Shown: positions 36,701-40,442, counted from the stretch's first letter. The stretch: 64,000 nucleotides of DNA from Heligmosomoides polygyrus polygyrus (GCA_947396885.1 OX377205.1:98438428-98502427), one strand, 5' to 3'. The notes: generated by a model from the letters alone, not told the origin. Numbers and translations: made by a program.

Positions 36701-37368
36701 GCGCCGATTCTATTCTAATTTCAAGGAACCCCTACTCTTTGTGCTTAACGACTTGGCAAAAAGCAACACATTTTTACACGAATTGGGAGGTCGCGATTCT
36801 TCCTATATGACTCGCTCTCTCCGTTCAGAGATACGCTTCAGACCCTTCCCATGTGAGATATACGTCACCATGTTTCGTTTTGTTTGTTGAGATACGTGGA
36901 CATGGATAGTGTAGAGCGAGATTGCCTTGTTTTTCGAAATGGTATTTTTTAACTATATCTAGGCACTAAGGCTCCGTTTATGCTCCATTCGCAACACAAT
37001 GCGTCATAGTGAGAGCTACCAATATCGATTAAACCGCGCGGTCTAATCGATACTGGTAATTCTCATTCTGACACTCCGTGTGGCGAACGGAGTATAAACT
37101 GGGCTGAGTCCTATTCAGAATTTGAAAAGATGACGTAGCGAAATAATAGAGATGCTGACATTATTTGGCGTCGACATAGTTGTGTTTCGTTTCAGACGGT
37201 ACCGTGTGGACAGATTTGTGTCGCGAGACGTCGGCGAACGGTTCGCTGTTGGATCAGCTGGATCTGGCCGATTTTGCGTTGCGTGACTCGCGTCGCTTCA
37301 AGCGGCGAACGCTCGCAGATCAGCTGACGGCCGAGATGCAGCGGATACGTAAGCTTCTCGCAATGTGA
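2962..37368 (+). CDS. INTS6: Integrator complex subunit 6 (20-exon gene model)
   Basis: This gene encodes the vWA-domain subunit of the metazoan Integrator complex, a nuclear assembly that cleaves nascent RNA at snRNA 3' ends and attenuates promoter-proximal Pol II. INTS6 belongs to the PP2A-associated module, and its C-terminal domain contacts INTS3 in other animals. Exons: 2962-3072, 3165-3245, 3325-3454, 3614-3720, 17171-17251, 21397-21499, 21991-22333, 25048-25117, 25528-25635, 25691-25834, 25897-25980, 26047-26244, 28755-28925, 29002-29099, 32378-32472, 34289-34458, 34525-34667, 34738-34849, 34968-35136, 37196-37368. They sum to 2691 nt (896 aa plus TGA) with every phase matching and no internal stop. 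Landmarks in family order: MIDAS DTSAS (residues 9-13), GIDNYG, FRWDQRL (161-167), GHWPIPEAFW, LPFDKY, PFGYLK, MPYNYPV, MPPYYL, PIAQMGNY, FGNPFKTDKK and a C-terminal RRFKRR block. All introns have GT and AG ends. I chose the ATG because it directly precedes the conserved first strand of the vWA domain. Confidence 0.93.
4126..4143. repeat. Poly-G tract
   Basis: A run of about 17 G residues inside the fold-back element; of no known function. Confidence 0.9.
4261..4725 (-). pseudogene. RTE-type LINE, 3' fragment of reverse transcriptase ORF
   Basis: Minus-strand translation gives IERTMLGVTRLTQVGE, KIRWAGHVMRF, RWTRAVTDWIPRDVKR and GRPPTRWSDFFVKALNDRYD, the conserved C-terminal tail of RTE elements abundant in strongylid nematodes. 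A frameshift follows the last block near 4420, and the 5' part (endonuclease and catalytic RT) is missing. It is antisense to INTS6. Confidence 0.85.
4822..4996. mobile_element. Palindromic MITE family B, copy 1
   Basis: Family B is about 170 bp and almost wholly self-complementary. It starts near GGATTCATCAACGACTTAC, has a core GATAGCGCGGCTTAT, and ends in the complement. This copy lies inside the hAT-like fold-back. Further copies are listed at 8.6, 15.3, 17.6, 28.5, 60.0 and 60.5 kb. Confidence 0.85.
5416..6454. mobile_element. Mariner-ended fold-back, 1039 bp
   Basis: It starts TTAGGTTGTCCCATAAGTCC and ends in the exact complement, with TA flanks at 5414-5415 and 6455-6456, as for mariner elements. 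Long arms (about 480 bp) pair across a loop near 5900-5980, and no transposase reading frame survives. An imperfect direct repeat CATAGGCTGGTTCAGTGTG flanks it (about 5267 and 6567). Confidence 0.8.
6890..7266. mobile_element. hAT-like MITE, 377 bp, 8-bp TSD
   Basis: The ends GGTGCAATCCTAGTTGG match the 1071-bp element at 3982. An exact 8-bp duplication AATTCTAC flanks it (6882-6889 and 7267-7274). Two independent 8-bp duplications with the same termini make the family assignment firm at the superfamily level. Confidence 0.78.
7296..7430 (-). mobile_element. Old SINE fragment (same family as 2151)
   Basis: GCGGCCAGTTGATGAACAAA, the CTATCCTTC box and GATGGAAGGCTTG are recognisable but diverged pieces of the SINE body, in minus orientation. 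Confidence 0.6.
7431..8567. other. Intronic sequence, nothing recognised
   Basis: No repeat boundary or coding block could be supported. The open frames present lack any family resemblance. A G tract lies at about 8438-8449. Confidence 0.4.
8568..8734. mobile_element. Palindromic MITE family B, copy 2
   Basis: The ends CCAGATTCATCAACGACTTA and AAGTCGTTGGTGAATTC are complementary. The left arm has a short deletion near the core. Confidence 0.85.
8735..9735. other. AT-rich intronic spacer with weak TTCGGATA repeats
   Basis: TTCGGATA / TATCCGAA and GAATCATT motifs scattered over 8750-9060 recall MITE family D (14,870; 45,383), but no clear ends were found. The rest holds nothing recognisable. 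Confidence 0.35.
10421..13366 (-). CDS. CR1 LINE ORF2: endonuclease-reverse transcriptase, 981 aa
   Basis: This ORF encodes the replication enzyme of the element, which nicks target DNA and copies the element RNA at the nick. An apurinic-type endonuclease spans about residues 34-250, with N40 (FNSRS), E67 (TETWL), D175 and N177 (GDFN) and D242-H243 (ADHN). Reverse transcriptase spans about 490-780, with FRPIS, FDLSKAFD (604-611), the GVPQGSALSP turn and the catalytic YADD at 695-698. The C-terminal RW..LP..F.R tail common to CR1 is present. There is no frameshift or stop. The real start may be the Met at residue 34, directly before the endonuclease, because the upstream 33 residues overlap ORF1. 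Intact motifs suggest recent or current activity. Confidence 0.93.
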   Translation of the reverse strand: MGGIPWRVKAGRRPSQEKGTGKRLTGHGVPPTSMKCFLFNSRSLVNKIHHLHLFLSHYEPDLLFITETWLSSKILDSEILSNFPYKLFRSDRTNCKGGGVCCLAKNTISLTAVTSPTDLHSDILCLDVFDASYSVAFRMVLVYRPPNSSTREDDALIDSLVELCLSNNHLIVLGDFNLDIDWVHGAVLKRQNLAKFTEFFECCSLTQQVNRPTRNDAILDIILTSAPILSNIYVLPPFATADHNVVAFEVHIPLLKQRDLPLPNFIKADYTGLANYFDSVDWWTIFQGYQNIDNLYKRFCRVVYSGLSKYVPFQSTKPLVKHYPMHISNLMAQKTRLFNSVKNPLLHPQYKKVCQELDHHLSRFAAYCERCSSKSRNKKALYSLMRFKLKGHTELPVLKDDTGVLYKDDHQKAEALANYFASVFTSTPGDMSNKLSSLLKQSETAEKSDVGGVYEFVIEPSEVLRIMKQLKSSTSATFDGIPQIVYQKCAHSLYRPLSMIFNISLMYSEVPEIWKESLITAIPKKPNSVLLSSFRPISITPTPIKILEKIVRDRIVAHLSRNRLIPPEQHGFMVGASTTTQLADSVFDWNFAINNGNSVDVIYFDLSKAFDRVCHEKLLIKLYQLGIQGSLLRWIHSYLSGRHMRVKVRNSFSRCFDCESGVPQGSALSPVLFLAYTCDLPSKLAVSNQVKVQMYADDIKIYGAYNSANKDQVCQALSQAINIMIDWADAWQIPGNISKTSVFHIGTSENVEYNLNNHVLSSVSEIRDLGVLIDRKLNFGSHIDATVRKAFSTLFLIFRNIKNAESSILVNLYKSYVVPLLEYCCQVWSPFTKKFQSKLEKVQKTFTKILFNRCIRSSTDSGTIPSYKERLMLFKLKSLFYRRIFNDLVFCFKVLKGESILRASKYWVFLPTLGHRNSYCFRYPRIKKKNREKIFNSIFFRGARWLQMLPASLLEAPNVSIFRRNLKKIDLLSVLHIVDIT
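13294..13974 (-). CDS. CR1 LINE ORF1 protein, 226 aa
   Basis: ORF1 proteins bind the element RNA and act as nucleic-acid chaperones. Residues about 90-190 (SIVIEWLPEA to RVRRSMTSEERQQEYRLR) have the pattern of the RRM-like domain and basic C-terminal helix seen in nematode CR1 ORF1. It starts with MSQRAKSSKKV at 13,974. Its end overlaps the annotated ORF2 start by 73 bp in another frame, implying reinitiation or an internal ORF2 start. The frame is intact. Confidence 0.8.
   Translation of the reverse strand: MSQRAKSSKKVTEASAKVCVNSQEQFNSSLSCSTVEDFSKFSVSELINAVLMRNKDPIIEQMMYALISKLPQEMSERIEMEKKERSIVIEWLPEAALDLPPSAKQKDLEAKVSEVFDVLDLECRPLEVYRMGRHESGHIRKVKVVLPSKSHWATALKNSWRLRDSTTFSKVRVRRSMTSEERQQEYRLRQECRERNKRANDRIWVVYRGELRRVEDLPKRRAQGNA
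14281..14869. other. Intronic spacer, nothing recognised
   Basis: Apart from two short copies of AAAATCTCYGGGCATT (about 14,404 and 14,450) there is no structure I can support. Confidence 0.35.
14870..15215. mobile_element. MITE family D, copy 1
   Basis: Imperfect inverted repeat with ends TTGGATCCGACGCCGATTC and GACGTCGGATCCAA and internal TTTTTCTTCAAATCCGGTTA arms. A diverged copy with the same ends lies at 45,383-45,763. Confidence 0.65.
15268..15413. mobile_element. Palindromic MITE family B, copy 3 (right end lost)
   Basis: The left arm starts GGGTTCATCAAGGACTTAC and the core TAACGCGGCTTATC is present. The right arm breaks off after TCTCTGTTAAAAT. Confidence 0.75.
15580..16467. mobile_element. 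Palindromic mariner relic with transposase tail in both arms
   Basis: Ends TTGGGTTGGCAACTAATTTC and its near-complement, with TA flanks at 15578-15579 and 16468-16469. The left arm on the minus strand encodes a decayed mariner C-terminus (QQDNARSHVANRK, LGWERLTHPPYS, INVGHAKMHLQGFLASKAQ). The right arm on the plus strand encodes the same segment (PPYSPDIAPSHYHIFS, NNVDRVKMHLQRFLALKAQ). The N-terminal half is absent. The element is therefore two inverted 3' halves of one mariner. Confidence 0.82.
16543..16836 (-). mobile_element. tRNA-derived SINE, copy 2 (full length)
   Basis: Minus orientation: the head GGGCGCGTGTAGCGCAGTCG is at 16,836 and the tail (AGGATAAAGGATAAAGG on the plus strand) at 16,543. 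A box and weak B box are as in copy 1. Confidence 0.85.
17171..17251 (+). CDS. INTS6: INTS6 exon 5
   Basis: An 81-nt, phase-0 exon flanked by GTATTTACAG and GTAAGT. It encodes residues 144-170, including the diagnostic FRWDQRL motif of INTS6. It sits alone between a 13.45-kb intron and a 4.1-kb intron, so it is easily missed by gene finders. Confidence 0.9.
17346..17995. repeat. 650-bp palindrome centred on a family B MITE
   Basis: The arms (GAGGTCAAGAATCCC facing GGGAACTCTTGGCCTC) pair for about 235 bp each side. The centre is MITE B copy 4, so the MITE forms the hairpin tip. It begins about 95 bp after INTS6 exon 5. Confidence 0.8.
17582..17751. mobile_element. Palindromic MITE family B, copy 4
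   Basis: The ends GTCGGATTCACCAACGACTT and AAGTCGTTGATGAATCC are complementary. The arm sequence is a diverged subfamily (GAGAACTATAAGCG). Confidence 0.82.
18011..19876. mobile_element. 1.87-kb fold-back element with tRNA-like modules
   Basis: Arms starting CCAGGATACTATCTCAACGG pair over almost the whole length, with a loop at about 18,755-18,825. Each arm contains a tRNA-like module (about 18,236-18,300 on the plus strand; about 19,590-19,655 on the minus strand) with A-box-like TGGCGYAGTAGGGAAGAG and B-box-like GGGTTCGGATCC. It is closely followed by a shorter relative at 20,413 with the same ends. A SINE has landed in the right arm. It lies in INTS6 intron 5. Confidence 0.85.
19180..19478 (-). 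mobile_element. tRNA-derived SINE, copy 3, with 12-bp TSD
   Basis: A complete 299-bp copy flanked by an exact duplication TTGAAGCATATA at 19168-19179 and 19479-19490. The duplication and its absence from the opposite palindrome arm show retroposition after the fold-back formed. The head is on the right and the AAGGAT repeat tail on the left. Confidence 0.93.
19877..20077. mobile_element. Small MITE, ends TTAGACCTAACCACTT
   Basis: The left end TTAGACCTAACCAC is matched by GTGGTTAGGTCTAA at the right end. It directly abuts the preceding fold-back. A second hairpin (GATTTGCTCATCAACCCGCG and its partner) lies inside. Confidence 0.6.
20413..20876. mobile_element. 464-bp fold-back sharing ends with the 18,011 element
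   Basis: Ends AGGAGACTATCTCAAAGGTA and CTACCGTTGAGATAGTCTCC match the termini of the 1.87-kb element, as does the next 100 bp of each arm. The core differs: a tRNA-like segment on the minus strand (GGTGGCGCAGTGGGTAAAGG, about 20,640-20,660) replaces the long internal arms. Confidence 0.8.
20877..21396. other. Intronic spacer, nothing recognised
   Basis: No repeat or coding block supported before INTS6 exon 6. Confidence 0.4.
21397..22333 (+). CDS. INTS6: INTS6 exons 6-7: end of vWA-associated region, GHWP motif
   Basis: Exon 6 (21397-21499) reads VIRYPSKG through ASTG. It joins exon 7 (21991-22333) across a phase-1 intron to restore TGGRSY, matching the family TGGRSYSV block. The acceptor is CCGTTAAG at 21990; the better-looking CTCCAG 20 bp downstream gives an immediate stop. 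Exon 7 then carries the helix equivalent to LNQCLESLVQKVQ, a 50-residue low-conservation insert rich in S, E and K, and VGGRPPTGHWPIPEAFW. The donor GTAAGG follows the first two bases of a codon. A PIF-like MITE sits inside the intron. Confidence 0.88.
21552..21690. mobile_element. PIF/Harbinger-like MITE family A, copy 1
   Basis: Family A: about 85-170 bp, ends GGCCCCGTTTATACTTC and complement, GC-rich GCGACGCGACG stems, a centre near CCAAATTGATCGAGCG, and TTA/TAA at the borders. Exact 3-bp TTA duplications in other copies support a PIF/Harbinger-type origin. This copy lies in the 491-bp intron 6 of INTS6; its left flank is not a clean TTA. Confidence 0.82.
22365..22515. repeat. Array of ~20-25-bp units containing TTTTCAAGTCAAA
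   Basis: TTTCAAG / TTCCAAG recurs seven times at roughly 20-25-bp spacing, often followed by TCAAA. A related run in inverse orientation lies at about 24,680-24,800 and a third at about 26,495-26,560. Confidence 0.6.
22782..22916. mobile_element. PIF-like MITE family A, copy 2
   Basis: Ends GCCTTAGTTTATACTTACG and CGCAAGTATAAGCTAGGG. The stem core is TAGATATCGATCGG, the TATATCGAT subfamily shared with 42,980 and 46,673. Confidence 0.78.
23290..23570. repeat. 280-bp palindrome
   Basis: GGGACCACTTGCTCCGTCAG at about 23,340 faces its exact complement at about 23,500. The loop contains AAAACTAAAAATTC repeats. Not assigned to a family. Confidence 0.65.
23735..24675 (+). pseudogene. RTE-type LINE, 3' half (reverse transcriptase and C-terminus)
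   Basis: Plus-strand blocks: VGVHQGSALSPLLFVVVMD, then after a one-base frameshift near 23,860 the catalytic LLYADDVMLACEDK, LALFGLKLNVKKTEYL, YRTVVRPVATYGVECW, RNDAIRQRFGVAPIAEKL, RLRWYGHVLR and GRPKQRWLDTL, ending at TAA 24,654-24,656. A short TGATGATG tail follows, as is usual for RTE. The endonuclease and first RT blocks are missing through 5' truncation. It is in the same orientation as INTS6, in intron 7. Confidence 0.9.
24676..25047. other. Intronic spacer
   Basis: It holds the inverse-orientation TTTCAAG-like units up to about 24,810 and then nothing recognisable before exon 8. Confidence 0.4.
25048..26244 (+). CDS. INTS6: INTS6 exons 8-12: conserved central region
   Basis: Exons 25048-25117, 25528-25635, 25691-25834, 25897-25980 and 26047-26244. 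They encode QLPPRRAHP, LPFDKYQLEPSP, PFGYLKTAS, MPYNYPV, AMPPYYL and the PLRNAIAKMK helical segment, all collinear with vertebrate INTS6. Introns are 410, 55, 62 and 66 bp. The first nucleotide of exon 8 completes the Asp codon begun in exon 7. Without exon 8 the frame does not connect, which confirms the 70-nt exon. Confidence 0.92.
26245..26980. other. Intronic spacer with a recurring GCGCCATGCA segment
   Basis: GAGCGCCATGCAATCGTCC at about 26,567 is a copy of a short segment also found at about 50,331, 52,950, 53,249 and inverted near 53,640. Otherwise nothing recognisable. Confidence 0.4.
26983..28256 (-). mobile_element. Mariner, irritans/bandit-like, 1274 bp
   Basis: The terminal inverted repeats begin TTAGGTTGGTGCATAAGTTC and are identical over about 31 bp. 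TA duplications lie at 26981-26982 and 28257-28258. Full mariner length. It lies in INTS6 intron 12, antisense. Confidence 0.95.
27060..28087 (-). pseudogene. Mariner transposase with a single frameshift
   Basis: The N-terminal part (MAKQFIPSETRIRHVMLF, two helix-turn-helix segments, VRGLKSIGKVQALGRWAPH with the WVPHEL-like linker) reads from 28,087. A one-base indel at about 27,655-27,664 shifts the frame. The catalytic part then continues to 27,060. All three acidic residues are present: TGDEKW, HDNARPH and SPDLAPSDFH, spacing DD34D. The C-terminus ends DVKGGYFK. Only the indel separates it from an open frame, so the copy is young. Its product would cut at the terminal repeats and insert at TA. 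Confidence 0.93.
28486..28657. mobile_element. Palindromic MITE family B, copy 5
   Basis: Ends GCCGGATTCATCAACGGCTT and AAGTCGTTGATAAATCTGG. It lies about 100 bp upstream of INTS6 exon 13. Confidence 0.85.
28755..29099 (+). CDS. INTS6: INTS6 exons 13-14
   Basis: Exon 13 (28755-28925) encodes VPVERVPYSSPPRDWQPFLE and a charged RRDRRDMETMRD segment. Exon 14 (29002-29099) encodes FRNPFIVPALEMVEQLP, corresponding to the family FRNAYDIPRRNLLDHL block. The 76-bp intron is phase 0. Exon 14 ends in phase 2 before a 3.3-kb intron holding a palindrome and a mariner. Confidence 0.85.
29222..30240. repeat. 1.0-kb palindrome in INTS6 intron 14
   Basis: Arms of about 340 bp (TATTCAGGTGGATTTTTA to TACCCATTTCGAC) pair with high identity, with a loop of about 300 bp at 29,575-29,880. 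The left arm begins about 120 bp after exon 14. No transposase and no clear target duplication. Confidence 0.82.
30260..31100. other. Intronic spacer with a SINE scrap
   Basis: Only a 25-bp piece of the SINE head (CTGTCGCGTGCACCCGATAC, about 31,048) is recognised. Confidence 0.4.
31106..32337 (-). mobile_element. Mariner, second family, 1232 bp
   Basis: Ends TTAGGGTGTCCAGAAAATATC (left) and a near-exact complement (right), with TA duplications at 31104-31105 and 32338-32339. It ends 40 bp before INTS6 exon 15. Confidence 0.93.
31160..32215 (-). pseudogene. Mariner transposase, two frameshifts
   Basis: Reading from about 32,215, the first codons (MSSSVFLAYFTV) are out of frame with the body. 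The body contains STHIRHLVLYEFESGHSAAE, the helix-turn-helix regions, LGQWLPHEL, and the catalytic ATGDEKW, LLHDNARPHIGK and SRDLAPSDY (DD34D). A loss of one T in a T-run near 31,280 shifts the last ~35 codons (FYARGIRSLVERWRR, DVDGNYLAD). It belongs to a different mariner lineage from the copy at 26,983. Confidence 0.9.
32378..32472 (+). CDS. INTS6: INTS6 exon 15
   Basis: A 95-nt exon between TCTGTTTCAG and GTGGGC. It encodes LRANLDMTLRDSP and a glycine/proline-rich linker. The phases (2 in, 1 out) match exons 14 and 16 exactly. It lies 40 bp downstream of a mariner insertion. Confidence 0.82.
32811..32934. mobile_element. PIF-like MITE family A, copy 3, exact TTA duplication
   Basis: Ends GGGCTCGTTTAGTGTGCG and CGCACACACTAAACGACCCC, flanked by TTA at 32808-32810 and 32935-32937. 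It is absent from the opposite palindrome arm, so it inserted after the fold-back. Confidence 0.88.
33305..33370 (-). other. tRNA-like sequence (A and B box), not a functional tRNA
   Basis: The minus strand reads GTGGTGCAGTGGTAGCG and then CAGTTCGAGTCGCC at tRNA spacing. The anticodon stem does not pair, so I treat it as a SINE-type Pol III module. Confidence 0.45.
33799..34288. other. Intronic spacer, nothing recognised
   Basis: A GATCTGATTGGCTGGCG segment near 33,937 recalls sequence at about 61,150-61,230; otherwise unassigned. Confidence 0.35.
34289..35136 (+). CDS. INTS6: INTS6 exons 16-19
   Basis: Exons 34289-34458, 34525-34667, 34738-34849 and 34968-35136. Exon 16 holds LPIAQMGNYEEYIK and HAFGNPFKTDKK, the strongest family signature. 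Exon 17 has a basic RPPKRKPG stretch that could be part of a nuclear localisation signal. Exon 18 is serine/acidic-rich. Exon 19 has an acidic VEEEEVVPPPKRRK segment and begins the C-terminal INTS6/SAGE1-type domain (MLERKLRIAEIIRRHAN). The donor of exon 18 (GAG followed by GTGGCG) is non-consensus, so its exact end is the least certain junction in the gene. Confidence 0.88.
35516..35649. mobile_element. PIF-like MITE family A, copy 4, exact TTA duplication
   Basis: Ends GGCCCCGTTTATACTTCG and CGAAGTATAAACGAGGCC, with TTA at 35513-35515 and 35650-35652. It lies in INTS6 intron 19. Confidence 0.9.
35738..36856. mobile_element. 1.1-kb fold-back with tRNA-like modules (INTS6 intron 19)
   Basis: Arms starting ACAAGGAAAGGGTTTGGGG pair with the right side (CAGACCCTTCCC) over about 500 bp. 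Each arm carries a tRNA-like module: GAGCGCAGTGGATAGTGACG plus GGGGTTCGATTC at about 35,954-36,006, and the complement at about 36,590-36,650. A second family member begins at 63,719 and runs off the window. Confidence 0.82.
36970..37104. mobile_element. PIF-like MITE family A, copy 5
   Basis: Ends GGCTCCGTTTATGCTCC and GGAGTATAAACTGGGC, bordered by TAA and TGA. It ends 91 bp before the terminal INTS6 exon. Confidence 0.82.
37196..37368 (+). CDS. INTS6: INTS6 terminal exon 20: C-terminal domain
   Basis: The acceptor TTCGTTTCAG is followed by 57 codons ending in TGA (37366-37368). ALRDSRRFKRRTLADQL aligns with the EASRFKKRMLIEQL helix of human INTS6, the part that binds INTS3 in other animals. 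No canonical AATAAA was found in the few hundred bases downstream before the next MITE. Confidence 0.88.
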
Positions 37369-37626
37369 CGACACGCTCGCTCCGTCCGTCCTAGCCGTCT
37401 TTCGTCGCGCCACACACACACTACGGGTTTTCCTCGGCGTCTGTATATTTTCTCCATAACGGGCATTTGCTACATGCTTGTGATCTCTGAAGGTCAGAGC
37501 GTTTACACGGTACGTTTTCGCTACGGATTTTAGGGCGCTATCGCACTCGGGGGCGGGGTGAGAAGGTTTAGGTTTGATGTTTTTAAGACTGTAGACGTCA
37601 TGTACCCACAACCGGCTCATTTCTAT

Positions 37627-39153
37627 GGCCGCGTTTATACTTCTGACGCCGGGCTAGGCGGTGGCGAATTTGGTCGCTATACATGGCTCGACGTCGGAGT
37701 ATAAACTGGGCCTATGTATCCCATCGATCTAAAAATCGAGCGCTGAATCGAAATCGAGCTACAGTCCCTCAATATTTCTGCATAGCGTCCGCGCGAAATT
37801 GATGGCCGCCGTTCCAAAGCATGTGACCAAAACCATTGATCCATATGAACTTCGAATGTGTCGAAATATAATGAATCAATACCGATCAATAATCCATCCC
37901 TACGTTCGTTCGTATTGATGGCCGCTGGGTGGGTTTCAAAACGTAAGCGCAATCGAGCGAACCAATATCGACATTCGTCTGTGTTTGTGTGGACCCCAGA
38001 GCAGGTAAAGAAATCGGGTGATCAATCATGATCGGTTGATAACTCCTCCAAAAGTTTGTACGTGTGTCCGCTCAAAATAAATGGCCGCTGAATGACCTCA
38101 AAATTACGTAACCAGCTATCAGCTGGTCGACATAGAAATTTTGCTTACATGAGCCTTGCAACAATCTGGGACTGGTTTACCAATCAATATCAATCGATAC
38201 TATCGATAATTGCCAAAAGTGGTGGGAATTGCTTGAATATCATGGCCGCTGGATAAGTTTCATAAAAACCAGTGTTAATCGATCGATCCTTCAAAGTCGA
38301 TAATATTATTGAACAATGGCTAATTGCGAAGGATATGTTAAACATAGACGCGGATTCCTTTACGCGATATCGCCGAATCCGTTCGTTTTATTCTATGTTC
38401 AACAAATCTTTCACAATTAGCCATTGTTCAATAATATCATCGACTTTGAAGGATCGATCGATTTTCGCTGGTTTTTATGAAACCTATCCAACGGCCATTA
38501 TATTCGTGCAATCTCCATTACTTCTGGTAGTTGTAGATACTATCGATCGATATTGATTGGTACGTAGATCTCAAATTGTTTCGAGACTCATGCAAGCGAA
38601 ATGTCTATGTCGGCCAGTGGAATCTGGTTACATGTTTTGCAGAACATTCAGCGGCAGTTTATTTTGAGCGGACACACGCACAAAATTGGAAGAGTTATCG
38701 ACTGATCGTGATTGGCCGCCAGATTCTTAACTTGCTGGGAAGTTCACAAAAACACAGACCAAATGTCGATATTGGTCAGCTCGAATGCGCTTGCGTTTTG
38801 AAACGCATCCAGCGGCTAGTTATTTTGAGTGGAGATTCTGACATGTATAGGGGTGGATTATTGATCATTATTGATCGATATTGGCCAGTCAATCGACTTT
38901 GACATATTCGAAGCTCATATCAATCAAACGATTTTGGTCACATGCTTTGGAACCCGTCCAGCGGCCATCAATTTAGCGCGGACGCTGCACAAAAAGGTGG
39001 AAGGGTTGTGGCTCGTTATCGATTGGGTACTCGATTTTTAGATTGACAGGTTCATAGGCCCCGTTTATACTCCGACGCCGACCGGCGCCAAGCCATGTAT
39101 GGTGGCCATATTCGCCATCGCTTCGCACAGCATCGGAAGTATAAACGAGATCA
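37627..39153. repeat. 1.53-kb palindrome with a family A MITE in each arm
   Basis: Arms pair through ATCTAAAAATCGAG and the GGATCGATCGAT region, centred near 38,370. The outer ends are MITE A copies (37,627-37,713 and 39,057-39,153), which are homologous as inverted partners of each other. The MITE was therefore present before the palindrome formed. The arms also carry spaced TCAATATCGATCGAT motifs. It begins about 260 bp after the INTS6 stop. Confidence 0.8.
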
Positions 39154-39282
39154 TAGGAATCAGTTCTAGGTACATGACGGAAATCTGTTTAGATGTTTTG
39201 GAGAACATTCAGCATTGAAAAGCAGAGAAAATAAGTGGTAAAGGTATGCCATAGTAATAAATGCAATGACAACGTGTAATAG

Positions 39283-39910
39283 TTCACGTATAGAACAGTT
39301 TATCCAGCCCTCCCGCTCTGCCCACGAGTTCGATAGCGTCGATTTTAGGAGTTTAGAGGAGTCGGCGTCGCTCGATGATGAGCTCCTCGAAGACTGCTGA
39401 TGTTTCAGTTCTGTAAATGCATAGGTTTTATTCGTACAGGCGGCGTCTGTCTCCAACGTTGAGCGTCGGATCTTCTCCGCTGTCGGTGAAAGTCATCTCC
39501 TGTGCGCTGAGTGACAAGTTAGCGAAGCTAGACGGCAGCAGCTTCTCCGCGGCGCGAATGCTCGGCGATGTGGTTGTCCGCGTCGAGGCTGGCTCGCGCC
39601 AAGTCTCGAGCGAGGCTACACGTCGGGTTGTTCGGCTGGAGCCATCACACTCCCGCAACGCCGTTTGCTCGTCCACGTTCAGCTTTCGTTACTATTCCAT
39701 ACTTTGTCGGAAAATTTCGCGCGGGCGCCTGAGCGGGGATTTCGATTTTCACGTGAGACACACGGTGTTCAGTGACGATGATGGCCTTTTCCTTTCCGTT
39801 GACTCCACACGCACTATCGGGTACCCTGCCACTTTCGACGTCATTCCTCGTTTCAAAACAGTGATATCAATGCGTTTGTTTGCGTTTTGTTTCTCCAGCT
39901 AGAGCTCTAT
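39283..39910. other. GC-rich coding-like block, strand unresolved
   Basis: Composition jumps here and several frames look coding. On the plus strand, about 39,285-39,406 reads SRIEQFIQPSRSAHEFDS then an acidic tail to a stop, and 39,439-39,905 is open after TTCGTACAG. On the minus strand, about 39,690-39,428 reads a frame ending SAQEMTFTDSGEDP ... RRRLYE with high GC at third positions. I recognise no family and cannot choose a strand. It may be an exon of a neighbouring gene. Confidence 0.25.
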
Positions 39911-40442
39911 GTAGATGCTGGCGCCGTAGCAGTGCTCGCATCGATCCTGTAGTCGAGAGGTTGTTGTCTTTCCGGGCAGAGAACTATGTAGGCAGTCGGA
40001 GCTAGAGTGCAGTTTGGTTTCCGCAGTGCTGCTATATGCTGATGGCACTGAATATTGATATTTTCCGGCTTTTTCAGTTGTGCTTAGTTTTTCTCGTTTT
40101 TAGAGACAAATATGTGTACACATTTCATATTCCCTGAATAAATTATGCGATATATTTTGGCGGATTTTTATATTTAGATAGAATGATTGATAGATTCCGA
40201 TTCGGACTTTGTTGTGCACTTTTTGACTAGGTGTAGTCTTTAAGGGCAGCGTCCACGACTAAAGCCATTGTCAAGTCTTCTTCGTTTGAATAAGCGAAAT
40301 CCATGGAAACGGCCTTTATCTCGTTAAGCTGGAGGTCTCTGTTTCTTTCTGCCCTGGGGCGGTTAAACCACTATAGCGCCGTCGAGGGGCAGTTCATTTT
40401 GTCGGTGGGAAGCACCTCCGACAAGCGTCACCGACCGAGTAA
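39911..40442. other. Spacer, nothing recognised
   Basis: No repeat or coding block supported. Confidence 0.35.

Noticed and set aside
35137..37195. Additional INTS6 exons in intron 19
   Set aside because: Exon 19 and exon 20 join in phase and give an unbroken C-terminal domain; the intron is palindrome and MITE sequence.
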